Shown here: in pieces, positions 43,266 through 53,186 of the stretch
Position numbering within the stretch: position 1 is the stretch's first letter
Layout of the letters: each line of letters opens with the position of its first letter
Assembly: GCF_007827595.1 (NCBI RefSeq)
Contig: NZ_VISR01000021.1
Span: 62,001-126,000, forward strand
From: Streptomyces sp. BK340
GTDB lineage: Bacteria > Actinomycetota > Actinomycetes > Streptomycetales > Streptomycetaceae
DNA: 64,000 nt
Direction: 5' to 3'
Notes under the pieces: model-generated
The model's input: the letters and a program-made list of their open reading frames with translations, nothing else
Databases searched by the model: none
What the model was told of the DNA's origin: nothing
Translations under genes and position numbers: made by a program

Positions 43266-44405
43266 ATGAAGGCTGTCGTCTACAAGGGACCGTTCGAGGT
43301 AGCGGTGGAAGAGGTGCAGAAGCCTCGACTCCAGCACCCGAACGAGGTGATCGTACGGGTGACGTCCACCGCCATATGCGGCTCTGACCTGCACATGTAC
43401 GAGGGCCGCACCGCCGCCGAACCCGGCATCGTGTTCGGTCACGAGAACATGGGGATCATCGAGGAGATCGGCGACGGGGTCACCTCTCTGAAGAAGGGCG
43501 ACCGCGTGGTCATGCCCTTCAATGTCGCCTGCGGTTTCTGCAAGAACTGTGTGGCCGACTACACCGGATTCTGCCTCACCGTGAATCCGGGCTTCGCCGG
43601 TGGCGCATACGGCTATGTGGCGATGGGGCCATGGACCGGGGGCCAGGCCGAATACCTGCGCGTACCGTACGCCGACTTCAACTGTCTGAAGTTGCCGGAA
43701 GGCACCGAGCACGAGACCGATTTCATTCTGCTCGCCGACATCTTCCCGACCGGCTATCACGGCAACGAACTCGCCCAGGTCTCCCCGGGTGAGAGTGTCG
43801 TGGTGTACGGCGGCGGGCCCGTCGGACTCATGGCCGCCTACTCGGCCATGATCCGCGGCGCGTCGAGGGTGTTCGTCGTCGACCGGGTGCTCGAGCGGCT
43901 GCAGAAGGCCGAGGAGATCGGTGCGATTCCGATCAACTTCGCCGAAGGCAACCCGGTCGAGCAGATCAAGGAGCAGACGAACGGCGAGGGCACGGACAAG
44001 GGCATAGACGCGGTCGGCTACCAGGCCATGGCCAGGGGCGAGAACCGTGAGGAGCCCGCGGCCGTGCTGAACTCGATCATCGAGACCGTCCGGCCGACCG
44101 GAGCGCTGGGCATACCCGGCCTCTACGTGCCGGCCGACCCGGGCGGACCGGACGAGCAGGCCAAGCACGGCCGGCTCATGGTCTCGATCGGCAAGCTCTT
44201 CGAGAAGGGGCTGCGTATGGGCACCGGGCAGTGCAACGTGAAGCGCTACAACCGGCAGCTGCGCGACCTCATCATCTCGGGGCGTGCCCGGCCGAGCTTC
44301 GTCGTCTCCCACGAGCTGCCACTGGCAGACGCGCCCACGGCGTACGACAAGTTCGACAAGCGCATCGAGGGCTACACCAAGGTGGTTCTGCACCCGGGGC
44401 AGTAG
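43266..44405 (+). CDS. Zinc alcohol dehydrogenase, glutathione-independent formaldehyde dehydrogenase-type
   Basis: 379 aa medium-chain dehydrogenase. Catalytic zinc ligands Cys in TSTAICGSDLHMY and His-Glu in VFGHENMGIIEEIG. The structural zinc loop is CGFCKNCVADYTGFC, and the NAD site VVVYGGGPVGLMAAYSAMIR. The insertion GFAGGAYGYVAMGPWTGGQA is the mark of the glutathione-independent formaldehyde dehydrogenase branch (Pseudomonas putida FdhA type). It oxidises formaldehyde with NAD+ to formate, which the Sec formate dehydrogenase 4.5 kb downstream could then oxidise. A 17-bp hairpin terminates it. Confidence 0.88.
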   Translation: MKAVVYKGPFEVAVEEVQKPRLQHPNEVIVRVTSTAICGSDLHMYEGRTAAEPGIVFGHENMGIIEEIGDGVTSLKKGDRVVMPFNVACGFCKNCVADYTGFCLTVNPGFAGGAYGYVAMGPWTGGQAEYLRVPYADFNCLKLPEGTEHETDFILLADIFPTGYHGNELAQVSPGESVVVYGGGPVGLMAAYSAMIRGASRVFVVDRVLERLQKAEEIGAIPINFAEGNPVEQIKEQTNGEGTDKGIDAVGYQAMARGENREEPAAVLNSIIETVRPTGALGIPGLYVPADPGGPDEQAKHGRLMVSIGKLFEKGLRMGTGQCNVKRYNRQLRDLIISGRARPSFVVSHELPLADAPTAYDKFDKRIEGYTKVVLHPGQ

Positions 44406-44414
44406 CTCTTCCGC

Positions 44415-44461
44415 GGCGGCGTCCGCCGACCGGGGCCGGGCCCGGGTCGGCGGACGCCGCC
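44415..44461. terminator. Perfect 17-bp hairpin between formaldehyde dehydrogenase and selD
   Basis: Arms 44415-44431 and 44445-44461 are perfect complements (GGCGGCGTCCGCCGACC) with a 13-nt loop. The genes on both sides are convergent, so it can serve both. Confidence 0.8.
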
Positions 44462-44515
44462 TTGCCGCGCCTGCGAGCACGCATCGACACGGCGCCGTCG
44501 TCCTTGCGGCCGGGT

Positions 44516-45544
44516 TCAGCGGAGCACCACGACGTGCTCGCCGCGCGGCAGCAGCTCGCCCACGACGGGAGCGCCGGGGATTTCGCCGGCCACCAGCAGG
44601 CCGCCTGAGGTCTGTGCGTCGGCCAGGAGCAGCGCCTCGTCCTCGCTCACCGCCGACAGGTCGGCGTGGGGACGCACCCAGGCGAGATTGCGCCGGGTTC
44701 CGCCGCTGACGTGCCCCTCGCTGAGCGCCTGCCGGGCGCCGTCGAGGTAGGGCACGGCGTTCGCGTCGATCAGTGCCGTGACCCCGCTCGACCGCGCGAG
44801 CTTGTAGGCATGGCCGAGCAGCCCGAACCCGGTGACGTCCGTCGCGCAGGTGACCCCGGCGGCCAGTGCCGCTTCGGCCGCCTCGCGGTTGAGCCGTGTC
44901 ATGGTCTCGACCGCGTGCGGGAACACCTCGCCGGTGGCCTTGTGCCTGCTGTTCAGCACGCCGATGCCGAGCGGCTTGGTCAGGGACAGCGGCACACCCG
45001 GTTCTCCGGCGTCGCTGCGCAGCAGGCGGTCCGGGTCGACCAGGCCGGTGACCGCCATGCCGTACTTGGGCTCGGGGTCGTCCACGCTGTGGCCGCCGGC
45101 GACGTGGCAGCCGGCGGCCGCGGCCACGTCCAGGCCGCCGCGCAGCACCTCGCGGGCCAGGTCGAGCGGGAGGACATCCCGCGGCCAGGCCAGCAGGTTC
45201 ACCGCGAGGAGGGGCCGGCCGCCCGTGGCGTACACGTCCGACAGCGCGTTCGCAGCGGCGATGCGGCCCCAGTCGTACGGGTCGTCGACCACGGGTGTGA
45301 AGAAGTCGGTCGTCGCCAGCACCCCCGTGCCGTCCGGCAGCCGTACGACGGAGGCGTCGTCGCCGTCGTCCAGGCCGACCAGCAGTTCGCCCCCGGGGTC
45401 ACGCACCGGCACGGCCGCCGCCAGGCCCCGCAGTACTTCCTCCAGCTCACCCGGCGGGATCTTGCAGGCGCATCCGCCGCCGTGCGCGTACTGGGTGAGG
45501 CGCACGGATGCGCTGGGCGCCGTGGGTGAGGTCATGCGGGTCAT
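44516..45544 (-). CDS. selD: Selenide, water dikinase
   Basis: 342 aa. It makes monoselenophosphate from selenide and ATP, the selenium donor for tRNA-Sec. The N-terminal glycine-rich loop HGGGCACKIPPGELEEVL carries the catalytic Cys and following Lys. ATP/Mg sites are DDASVVRLPDGTGVL, AANALSDVYATGG and HVAGGHSVDDPEPKYGMAVT; LADAQTSGGLL is near the end. The active-site position is Cys, not Sec. It is divergent from selC/selA/selB with only about 60 bp between. A 17-bp hairpin is downstream. Confidence 0.97.
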   Translation of the reverse strand: MTRMTSPTAPSASVRLTQYAHGGGCACKIPPGELEEVLRGLAAAVPVRDPGGELLVGLDDGDDASVVRLPDGTGVLATTDFFTPVVDDPYDWGRIAAANALSDVYATGGRPLLAVNLLAWPRDVLPLDLAREVLRGGLDVAAAAGCHVAGGHSVDDPEPKYGMAVTGLVDPDRLLRSDAGEPGVPLSLTKPLGIGVLNSRHKATGEVFPHAVETMTRLNREAAEAALAAGVTCATDVTGFGLLGHAYKLARSSGVTALIDANAVPYLDGARQALSEGHVSGGTRRNLAWVRPHADLSAVSEDEALLLADAQTSGGLLVAGEIPGAPVVGELLPRGEHVVVLR

Positions 45545-45607
45545 GATTCCGGATGCGTTCCGTTAGCGCGTGGATACGGCTTTTGCGAGGATGGCCGCGT
45601 GGCGCGT

Positions 45608-45699
45608 GGAGGCGTGTCCGGCCTGGTGACCGGCCCGGTCTTCAAAACCGTTGAACGGCAGGAGCTGCCGTTGGCGGGTTCGATTCCCGTCCGCCTCCG
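45608..45699 (+). tRNA. selC: tRNA-Sec (anticodon TCA)
   Basis: 92 nt. Acceptor GGAGGCG/CGCCTCC, with the eighth position of the long acceptor a T-C mismatch. The extended D-stem is CCGG/CCGG, and the anticodon loop CTTCAAA gives UCA. The very long variable arm is AACGGCAG-GAG-CTGCCGTT, and the T-arm GCGGG-TTCGATT-CCCGT has the same closing G-U as in E. coli. The 3' flank is GCC, so A is not encoded. It reads UGA as selenocysteine and lies 46 bp ahead of selA in the same direction. Confidence 0.95.
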
Positions 45700-45744
45700 C
45701 CGTCCACGCCCCGCTGGATGGGCTCTGTGAGCGGAAGGGGTGCC

Positions 45745-47097
45745 ATGAGCGATCCTCGCCGCCGCATCCCCGGCACCGATGCCGTCCTGGCCGAGCCGCG
45801 CATAGCCACCGCCGTCCGGACGCTGGGGCGCCCTCTGGTGAAGGCGGCCGTCGCGGAGGCCCAGCGCCGCGCGCGGGCCGGCGAGATCGCTCCCGAGGAC
45901 GTGGTGGAGGCGGCGGTCGGCGGGCTGCCCGAACGGGCCAGCGGCCTGCGGCCGGTGATCAACGCCACCGGTGTGCTGGTGCACACCAATCTCGGTCGCG
46001 CGCCGCTGTCGGTCGCCGCCCGGGACGCCGTGACGGCCGCGTCCGGATGCACGGACGTCGAGTTCGACCTTGCCGAAGGCCGCCGGGCCCGCCGCGGACG
46101 CGGGGCGCTGGCCGCGCTGGCCGAGGCCGTGCCCGATGCCGGAGCGGTGCACGTGGTGAACAACAACGCGGCCGCGCTGCTCCTGTGCGCCCTTGTGATG
46201 GCTCAAGGACGGGAGATCGTGATCAGCCGGGGCGAGCTGGTCGAGATCGGCGACGGGTTCCGCATTCCGGAGCTGCTGGCCTCCACCGGTGCACGGCTGC
46301 GCGAGGTCGGCACCACCAATCGCACCCAGGCGCGGGACTACGCCGAGGCCGTCGGCCCTGACACAGGCTTCCTGCTCAAGGTCCACGCGTCCAACTTCCG
46401 GATCAGCGGTTTCACAGCGGCGGCGGACGTGACCGAGCTGGCGGCGCTGGGCCCCCCGGTGGTGGTGGACATCGGTTCCGGTCTGCTCGGCCCGCACCCG
46501 ACGCTCCCCCGGGAGCCGGACGCCGCCACCGCGCTGCGCGCCGGGGCGGCGCTCGTGACGGCCAGCGGGGACAAGCTGCTCGGCGGTCCGCAGGCCGGGC
46601 TGCTGCTGGGTGAAGCGGGGCTGGTGGAGCGGCTGCGCCGGCATCCCGCGGCCCGGGCCCTGCGGGTGGACAAGCTGACCCTGGCCGCGTTGGAAGCGAC
46701 CCTGCGCGGTCCGGAGCCGCCCGTACGTGCCGCGCTGGCCGCCGACGAGAGCGCCCTGCGCGAGCGCGCCGCCCTGCTGGTCGAGCGGCTGCGGGCCGAG
46801 GGAGTACCGGCGGAGGTACTGCGCACGGAGGCGGTCGTGGGCGGTGGCGGCGCGCCCGGCGAGACCCTGCCCAGCGCGGCCGTCGGCCTCCCCGCGTCGT
46901 ACGGCCCGTCGCTGCGCACCGGCGCGGTCCCGGTGATCGGCAGGGTGGAGCGTGGACGGTGCCTGCTGGATCTGCGCACGGTCGGGGCCGAGCAGGAGCA
47001 GGCGGTGCTGGAGGCCGTACTCGCCGCACGACGGTCGCACACGAGCGGCGGACGCCCGGGTGGAGACGACCGCGGAAGCGAGCGGCCGTGTACGTGA
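45745..47097 (+). CDS. selA: L-seryl-tRNA(Sec) selenium transferase
   Basis: 450 aa; GGAAGGGG precedes the ATG at 45745. PLP-dependent enzyme that converts Ser-tRNA(Sec) to Sec-tRNA(Sec) with selenophosphate. The PLP-binding Lys is in ASGDKLLGGPQAGLLLG, and other family marks are INATGVLVHTNLGRAPLS, VVNNNAAALLL, RGELVEIGDGFRIPEL and VGTTNRTQARDYAEAV. Length fits the decameric bacterial enzyme. It overlaps selB by 10 nt, showing translational coupling. Confidence 0.97.
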   Translation: MSDPRRRIPGTDAVLAEPRIATAVRTLGRPLVKAAVAEAQRRARAGEIAPEDVVEAAVGGLPERASGLRPVINATGVLVHTNLGRAPLSVAARDAVTAASGCTDVEFDLAEGRRARRGRGALAALAEAVPDAGAVHVVNNNAAALLLCALVMAQGREIVISRGELVEIGDGFRIPELLASTGARLREVGTTNRTQARDYAEAVGPDTGFLLKVHASNFRISGFTAAADVTELAALGPPVVVDIGSGLLGPHPTLPREPDAATALRAGAALVTASGDKLLGGPQAGLLLGEAGLVERLRRHPAARALRVDKLTLAALEATLRGPEPPVRAALAADESALRERAALLVERLRAEGVPAEVLRTEAVVGGGGAPGETLPSAAVGLPASYGPSLRTGAVPVIGRVERGRCLLDLRTVGAEQEQAVLEAVLAARRSHTSGGRPGGDDRGSERPCT

Positions 47098-48890
47098 TCG
47101 CGACCGCCGGCCATGTCGATCACGGCAAGTCGACGCTGGTGAAGCTGCTCACCGGGATGGAGCCGGACCGCTGGGAGCAGGAGCGCCGTCGCGGCCTGAC
47201 CATCGACCTGGGTTTCGCCTGGACGACCCTCCCCGGCGGAGCGGAGGTGGCGTTCGTCGACGTGCCGGGCCACGAGCGGTTCGTGCCCAACATGCTGGCC
47301 GGTATCGGCCCGGTCCCCGCCGTGCTGTTCGTGGTGGCCGCCGACGAGGGCTGGATGCCGCAATCGGCCGAGCATCTGCAGGCGCTGGACGCGCTGGGCG
47401 TGCGGCATGCGCTGCTCGCCGTGACACGTTGCGACCTGGCCGACCCGGAACCGGCCCGGCGACAGGCGCTGGGCCGCATGGCGGCGACCGGCCTGGGACC
47501 GGTCGAGTCGGTGACGGTGAGCGGGCGCACCGGCGAGGGCCTGGACCGGCTGCACGACGGACTGCTGCGGCTGGTGGGAGGCCTGCCACCGGCCGATCCG
47601 GACGCCGACGTGCGGTTGTGGGCGGACCGCTCGTTCAGCGTCGTCGGCGCCGGCACGGTGGTCACCGGAACGCTGACGGCCGGCACTCTGCGCAGGGGTG
47701 CGGAGCTTCAGCTGGCGTCCACCGGGGCGGTGGTGCGGGTGCGCGGCCTGCAGACGCTGGGCCGGGACCTGCCCGAGGTCCGTGCCGTGGCCCGCGTGGC
47801 GGTCAATCTGCGGGGCGTCGAGCACCGGGCGATCGGGCGCGGCGACGCGCTCCTCACTCCGGGCCGCTGGCTGATGACCGCCGAGGTCGACGTGGCGCTG
47901 CGCGGTGCCGGCGGCAGCGGGAGTGAGGCCGGCGAGCGCAGTGACCTCCCTCGCGAGCTCGTGCTGCATGTGGGCTCCGCGTCCGTCTCGGCCCGGGTCC
48001 GGCCGCTGGGGGCGGGCAGCGCCCGGCTGCGGCTGGCCCGGCCCCTGCCGCTGCGCGTCGGCGACCGCGCGTTGCTGCGCGATCCCGGCCGGCACCGTAT
48101 CGCCGCCGGTGTCGACGTACTCGACGTGGCGCCGCCCGGGCTGAGTCGGCGCGGAGCCGCACGGTTGCGAGCCGTGGAGCTGGCCGCTCTGGCCGATGCG
48201 TCGCCACGGGCGGTGGCCGAGGCGATGCTGCGTCGGCGGCGCTTCGCGACCGCGGACGAGTTCCAGGCCATGGGGCTGCCCGAGGTGGGCGATCCCGTGG
48301 GTGACGGCCGAAGGGTTCATCCGGGCGCGTGGCGCGAGTCGGTCGTCTCCCTGCGTGCCCTGATCGACGAGTGGCGCGACGAGCATCCGCTGGAGTCAGG
48401 CATGCCCGTGGAGGCGGTACGACGACGGCTGCGGCTGCCCGCTGCCGGTGTCGTGGAACGGCTTGCCGGTGCGGCAGGGCTGCCGGTGGTGGAGGGGCGG
48501 GTGTGTGCGCCGGGCAGCCTCGCGGTGCTTCCCGGACCTGTCGAGGCGGCGGTGGCCGCGCTGACCGTCGAGTTGCGCGCCGCCCCGTTCGCGGCGCCGG
48601 ACGCCGCGAGGATGGCGGAACTGCACCTCGGGGCAAGGGAGTTGGCTGCCGCGGTGCGGGCCGGCCGCCTGCTGAAGGTGGCCGAGGGCGTCTTCCTGCT
48701 TCCCGACGGTGACAGGCGGGCCGCCGTAGTACTCGCGCAACTGCCCCAGCCGTTCACCCTCAGTCAGGCGCGGCAGGCGTTGCGCACCACGCGACGGGTC
48801 GCGGTGCCCCTGCTGGAGCTGCTCGACCACCGGGGCGTCACCGAGCGGCTCGCGGACGGCACCCACCGTGTGCGAACCGCGTCGGCCTGA
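47088..48890 (+). CDS. selB: Selenocysteine-specific elongation factor
   Basis: 600 aa. GTPase motifs: G1 AGHVDHGKSTLVKLLT, G3 DVPGHERFVPNMLAG, G4 VTRCDLADPEP. The EF-Tu-like domains 2 and 3 follow, then four C-terminal winged-helix repeats (from about 370) that bind the SECIS hairpin in mRNA. It delivers Sec-tRNA to UGA. GTG start at 47088 inside the end of selA. The next gene is its client, fdhA with TGA at 49534. Confidence 0.97.
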   Translation: MYVIATAGHVDHGKSTLVKLLTGMEPDRWEQERRRGLTIDLGFAWTTLPGGAEVAFVDVPGHERFVPNMLAGIGPVPAVLFVVAADEGWMPQSAEHLQALDALGVRHALLAVTRCDLADPEPARRQALGRMAATGLGPVESVTVSGRTGEGLDRLHDGLLRLVGGLPPADPDADVRLWADRSFSVVGAGTVVTGTLTAGTLRRGAELQLASTGAVVRVRGLQTLGRDLPEVRAVARVAVNLRGVEHRAIGRGDALLTPGRWLMTAEVDVALRGAGGSGSEAGERSDLPRELVLHVGSASVSARVRPLGAGSARLRLARPLPLRVGDRALLRDPGRHRIAAGVDVLDVAPPGLSRRGAARLRAVELAALADASPRAVAEAMLRRRRFATADEFQAMGLPEVGDPVGDGRRVHPGAWRESVVSLRALIDEWRDEHPLESGMPVEAVRRRLRLPAAGVVERLAGAAGLPVVEGRVCAPGSLAVLPGPVEAAVAALTVELRAAPFAAPDAARMAELHLGARELAAAVRAGRLLKVAEGVFLLPDGDRRAAVVLAQLPQPFTLSQARQALRTTRRVAVPLLELLDHRGVTERLADGTHRVRTASA

Positions 48891-48969
48891 TCGGACTTCG
48901 ACATGCCCCGGGCGGGTCCCGGCGTTACGTTGGCTGCGACGGCGCAGGGGCACGAGGCGGGAGATCGCC

Positions 48970-51900
48970 ATGGGCCTGTGGCAGTGGATCAACGGCTGGC
49001 CGGTGTACCGGCAGCTCACCGGCGACGATGCGCTGGGCCGGGGAAGCGCGGCGCGCTCGCGCGGCACCGAGCGGCTGTCCGCCCGTACCGAGCAGGCCGA
49101 CAGGGTCGTGCGGTCCGTGTGCCCGTACTGCGCCGTGGGCTGCGGCCAGAAGGTCTACGTCAAGGACGAGAAGGTCGTCCAGATCGAGGGTGACCCGGAC
49201 TCCCCCGTCTCGCGCGGCCGGCTGTGTCCGAAGGGCGCGGCCAGCAAGCAGTTGGTGACCGGTCCCGGCCGGATCAGCGCCGTCCTGCACCGGGCGCCGT
49301 ACGGCACGGGGTGGGAGCGGATCCCGCTCGACCGGGCGATGGACATGATCGCCGACCGGGTCATCGCAACCCGTCGGCAGACCTGGCAGGACACGCATCA
49401 CGGTGTTCCGGTCCGGCGCACGCTCGGCATCGCCTCGCTCGGCGGAGCGACGCTGGACAACGAAGAGAACTACCTGATGAAGAAGCTCTACACGGCGCTG
49501 GGCGCGATCCAGATCGAGAACCAGGCGCGGATTTGACACTCCGCCACGGTTCCCGGTCTGGGGACCTCGTTCGGCCGTGGCGGAGCCACGACGTTTCAGC
49601 AGGATCTGGCCGAGGCCGACTGCATCGTCATCCAGGGCTCGAACATGGCCGAGTGCCATCCGGTCGGCTTCCAGTGGGTGATGGAGGCCAAGGAACGGGG
49701 CGCCACGATCATCAACGTCGACCCCCGCTTCACCCGCACCAGTGCGCTGGCGGACGTCCACGTGCCGCTGCGGGCCGGGACGGACATCGTCTTCCTCGGC
49801 GCCCTGATCAACCATGTGCTGAGCAACGACAAGGACTTCCGCGAGTACGTGGTCGCCTACACCAACGCCCCGGCGATCCTGCGCGAGGACTTCGCCGACA
49901 CCGAGGACCTGGACGGGCTGTTCTCCGGCTTCGACCCGGAGAGCCGGCACTACGAGACCAGCAGCTGGATGTACGAGGGCGCGCAGATCTCGGCCGCGGC
50001 CGGTGACCGGGACCGGTGGACGGCGGCGGAGGACGAGGGCGAGCAGGGCACGGCCGCCCAGCAGCACGGTGGCAGGGAGGCTCACGAGGCCTCCCGCGCG
50101 CAGTCGTACGGCGCCGGCGGCCCCGCCGTGAGCGGGAAAGCGGCAATGGATCCGACCTTGCGGCACCCCCGCTGCGTGTACCAGGTGCTCAAGCGGCACT
50201 TCGCCCGCTACACGCCGGAGCTGGTCGAGGACGTCTGCGGGGTCCCCCGCGAGCTGTTCGCCCGGGTGGCCGAAGCGATCACCGCCAACTCGGGACGCGA
50301 ACGCACCACGGCGCTGTGCTACTCCGTGGGCTGGACCCAGCACACCGTCGGGGTGCAGTACATCCGTACCGCATCCATCCTGCAGGCGCTGCTGGGCAAC
50401 ATCGGGCGGCCGGGCGGCGGCATCATGGCCCTGCGCGGACACGCCAGCATCCAGGGCTCCTCGGACGTCCCCACGCTGTTCGACCTGCTGCCCGGCTACA
50501 TCCCCATGCCGCACGCCCACCAGCACGAGAACCTGGACGCGTTCGTGGCCGCGGACAGCGGCACGACCGGTTTCTGGGGCAACATGCGCGCGTACCTGGT
50601 GAGCCTGCTCAAGGCATGGTGGGGAGAGGGGGCCACGGCGGAGAACGACTACCGGTTCGACTGGCTGCCCCGGCTGACCGGCGACCACGGCACCTACCGG
50701 ACGGTGCTGAACCAGCTCTCGGGCGAGTGCAAGGGGTACTTCCTCGTCGGCGAGAACCCGGCGGTCGGTTCGGCCAACGGCAAGCTGCAGCGCCTCGGCA
50801 TGGCGAACCTGGACTGGCTGGTGGTGCGGGACCTGCGCCTCATCGAGAGCGCGACCTTCTGGCTGGACGGGCCCGAGATCGAGACCGGTGAGCTGCGCAC
50901 CGAGGAGATCCCGACGGAGGTGTTCTTCCTGCCGGCCGCGGCGCACACGGAGAAGGACGGCAGCTTCACCAACACCCAGCGGCTGTTGCAGTGGCACGAC
51001 ACGGCGGTCACCCCGCCCGGGGACGCCCGCAGCGACCTGTGGTTCTACCACCACCTGGGGCGGATCATCAGGGAGAAGCTCGCCGGATCCACCGAACCGC
51101 GCGACCGGCCGCTGCTCGACCTCACCTGGGACTACCCGACGTCGGGCCCGCTGGCCGAGCCGAGCGCCGACGCCGTACTGGCCGAGATCAACGGGTACGG
51201 ACAGGACGGGCAGCCCCTGTCGTCGTACACCCAGCTGCGGGACGACGGCTCCACCTCCTGCGGTGTCTGGATCTACTGCGGGGTCCACGCCGACGGACAC
51301 AACCACGCGGCGAACCGCCGACCGGGCGACGAACAGAGCCGGGTCGCCCCCGACTGGGGCTGGGCATGGCCCGCCAACCGCCGCATCCTCTACAACCGGG
51401 CGTCGGCCGACCCCGAGGGCAGACCGTGGAGCGAGCGCAAGCGGTATGTGTGGTGGGACGCCGGACAAGGCCGGTGGACCGGGGAGGACGTCCCGGACTT
51501 CGAGGCGGACAAGCCACCCGACTACCGGCCGCCGCCGGGCGCGAGGGCCCAGGACGCCCTGGCCGGCACCGACCCGTTCATCATGCAGAGCGACGGCCGC
51601 GCCTGGCTGTTCGCGCCGGCCGGGCTGGCGGACGGCCCGCTGCCCGCGCACTACGAGCCGTACGAGTCGCCGGTGGACAACCCGCTGTACGGCCGGCAGA
51701 CGAACCCGGCGCTGCAGGCCTACGACCGCCCGGCCAACCGCTACCACCCGGCCTGCAGCGAGGTGTATCCGTACGCGTTCACCACCTTCCGGCTCACCGA
51801 GCACCACACCGCCGGCGGCATGAGCCGTACCCTGCCCTATCTCTCCGAGCTGCAACCGGAGTTCTTCTGCGAGGTCTCCCCCGAACTCGCCGCGGAGCGC

Positions 51901-52257
51901 GGTCTGGAACACCTGGGCTGGGCGACCATCACCACGGCCCGTACGGCGGTCGAGGCGAGGGTGCTGGTGACCGACCGGATCAGACCGCTGCGGGTGCGGG
52001 GCCGCACCATCCACCAGGTGGGACTGCCCTACCACTGGGGTCCGAACGGCCTGTCGACGGGGGACTCGGCGAACGACCTGCTGTCCGTCGTCCTCGACCC
52101 GAACGTACGCATCCAGGAGTCCAAGGCGGCGACCTGCGACATCCGGCCCGGCAGGCGTCCACGGGGCCCGGCGCTGCGCGCCCACGTGGCGGCCTACCGG
52201 CGGCGAGCCGGCCTCCCCGAGGACACCCCGCCGGACGCGGGAGAGGGGCAGCGATGA
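48970..52257 (+). CDS. fdhA: Formate dehydrogenase catalytic subunit, selenocysteine-containing
   Basis: 1095 aa if TGA at 49534-49536 is read as Sec (residue 189). Without that, the frame stops at 188. The N-terminus has no Tat signal, so it is cytoplasmic. A [4Fe-4S] site reads CPYCAVGCGQKVYVKDEK...LCPKG. Around the Sec the sequence is ENQARI-Sec-HSATVPGLG, as in known formate dehydrogenases. Molybdopterin-guanine dinucleotide domains follow (IIQGSNMAECHP-like, IGRPGGGIMALRGHASIQG, VGENPAVGSANG). An insert of about 50 hydrophilic residues at 340-390 is unusual. It oxidises formate to CO2. The beta subunit overlaps it by 4 nt. Confidence 0.96.
49537..49587 (+). promoter_or_regulatory. SECIS element downstream of the Sec codon
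   Basis: Directly after the TGA, 11-nt arms (49539-49549 and 49575-49585) form a perfect outer stem. An inner stem GGTTCC/GGGACC carries an apical loop with GGTCT at 49555-49559. GGTCT begins 18 nt after the TGA, the same spacing as in E. coli fdhF. Bacterial SelB recognises GGUCU in this loop. The hairpin is part of the fdhA coding sequence, so the protein sequence and RNA structure are jointly constrained. Confidence 0.9.
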
Positions 52258-53186
52258 CTTCCGACCGCAACAGGCTGTCCGGCCCACTGGCCGACCCCGC
52301 CGCGGACGCCGGTTACCCGGACACCCACCCGCCCCGGATGGGCTTCTTCACGGACACCTCCGTCTGCATCGGCTGCAAGGCGTGCCAAGTGGCGTGCAAG
52401 GAGTGGAACCTCCTGCCGGCCGAAACCGAGGAACTCGACCTCCTGGGGCAGTCGTTCGACAACACGGGCGCACTGAGCGCCGACAACTGGCGGCACGTGG
52501 CGTTCGTCGAGCAGAAGGTGGCACCGGACCGGCAGCCGGTAGACCTGGGCATGCCGGCCGTAGGGCCGCCGCCCGGGCACGACACGGGCTCCGGGGACGG
52601 CCAGGTGCGCTGGCTGATGTCCAGTGACGTGTGCAAGCACTGCACCCACGCCGCCTGCCTGGACGTCTGCCCGACCGGGTCGTTGTTCCGCACCGAGTTC
52701 GGGACCGTGGTGGTGCAGGAGGACATCTGCAACGGCTGCGGATACTGCGTGCCGGCGTGCCCGTACGGCGTGATCGACATCCGCCCGGGCGACGGCCGGG
52801 CCTTCAAGTGCACGCTGTGCTACGACCGTTTGGGGGCGGGCCGGGAACCGGCCTGCGCGCAGGCCTGCCCGACCGACTCCATCCAGTTCGGCCCGCTGGA
52901 GGAGCTGCGCGAGCGGGCCGACCGTCGAGTGGCGGAGCTGCACGAGCGCGGGGTCGACCGGGCACGGCTGTACGGCCGGGATCCGGAGGACGGCGTCGGC
53001 GGTGACGGCGCGTTCTTCCTCCTGCTGGACGAGCCCGAGGTGTACGGGCTGCCGCCGGACCCGGTGGTCACCACTCATGACCTGTCGTCGATGTGGCGGC
53101 ACGCGGCGACGGCCGCGGTCGGAGTGGCAGTGAGCGTGGCGCTGTCCTTCCTGGGGCGGGGAACATGGGAGAGGACGAGGCCGTGA
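52254..53186 (+). CDS. fdhB: Formate dehydrogenase iron-sulfur (beta) subunit
   Basis: 310 aa; the ATG overlaps the fdhA stop. Four [4Fe-4S] clusters in ferredoxin-like groups: CIGCKACQVACKEWN, CKHCTHAACLDVCPTG, CNGCGYCVPACPYGV and CTLCYDRLGAGREPACAQAC. A C-terminal hydrophobic helix MWRHAATAAVGVAVSVALSF may anchor it to the membrane. It passes electrons from the molybdenum site to the membrane subunit (NrfD-like, 53165), which overlaps it by 22 nt. Confidence 0.96.
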   Translation: MTSDRNRLSGPLADPAADAGYPDTHPPRMGFFTDTSVCIGCKACQVACKEWNLLPAETEELDLLGQSFDNTGALSADNWRHVAFVEQKVAPDRQPVDLGMPAVGPPPGHDTGSGDGQVRWLMSSDVCKHCTHAACLDVCPTGSLFRTEFGTVVVQEDICNGCGYCVPACPYGVIDIRPGDGRAFKCTLCYDRLGAGREPACAQACPTDSIQFGPLEELRERADRRVAELHERGVDRARLYGRDPEDGVGGDGAFFLLLDEPEVYGLPPDPVVTTHDLSSMWRHAATAAVGVAVSVALSFLGRGTWERTRP

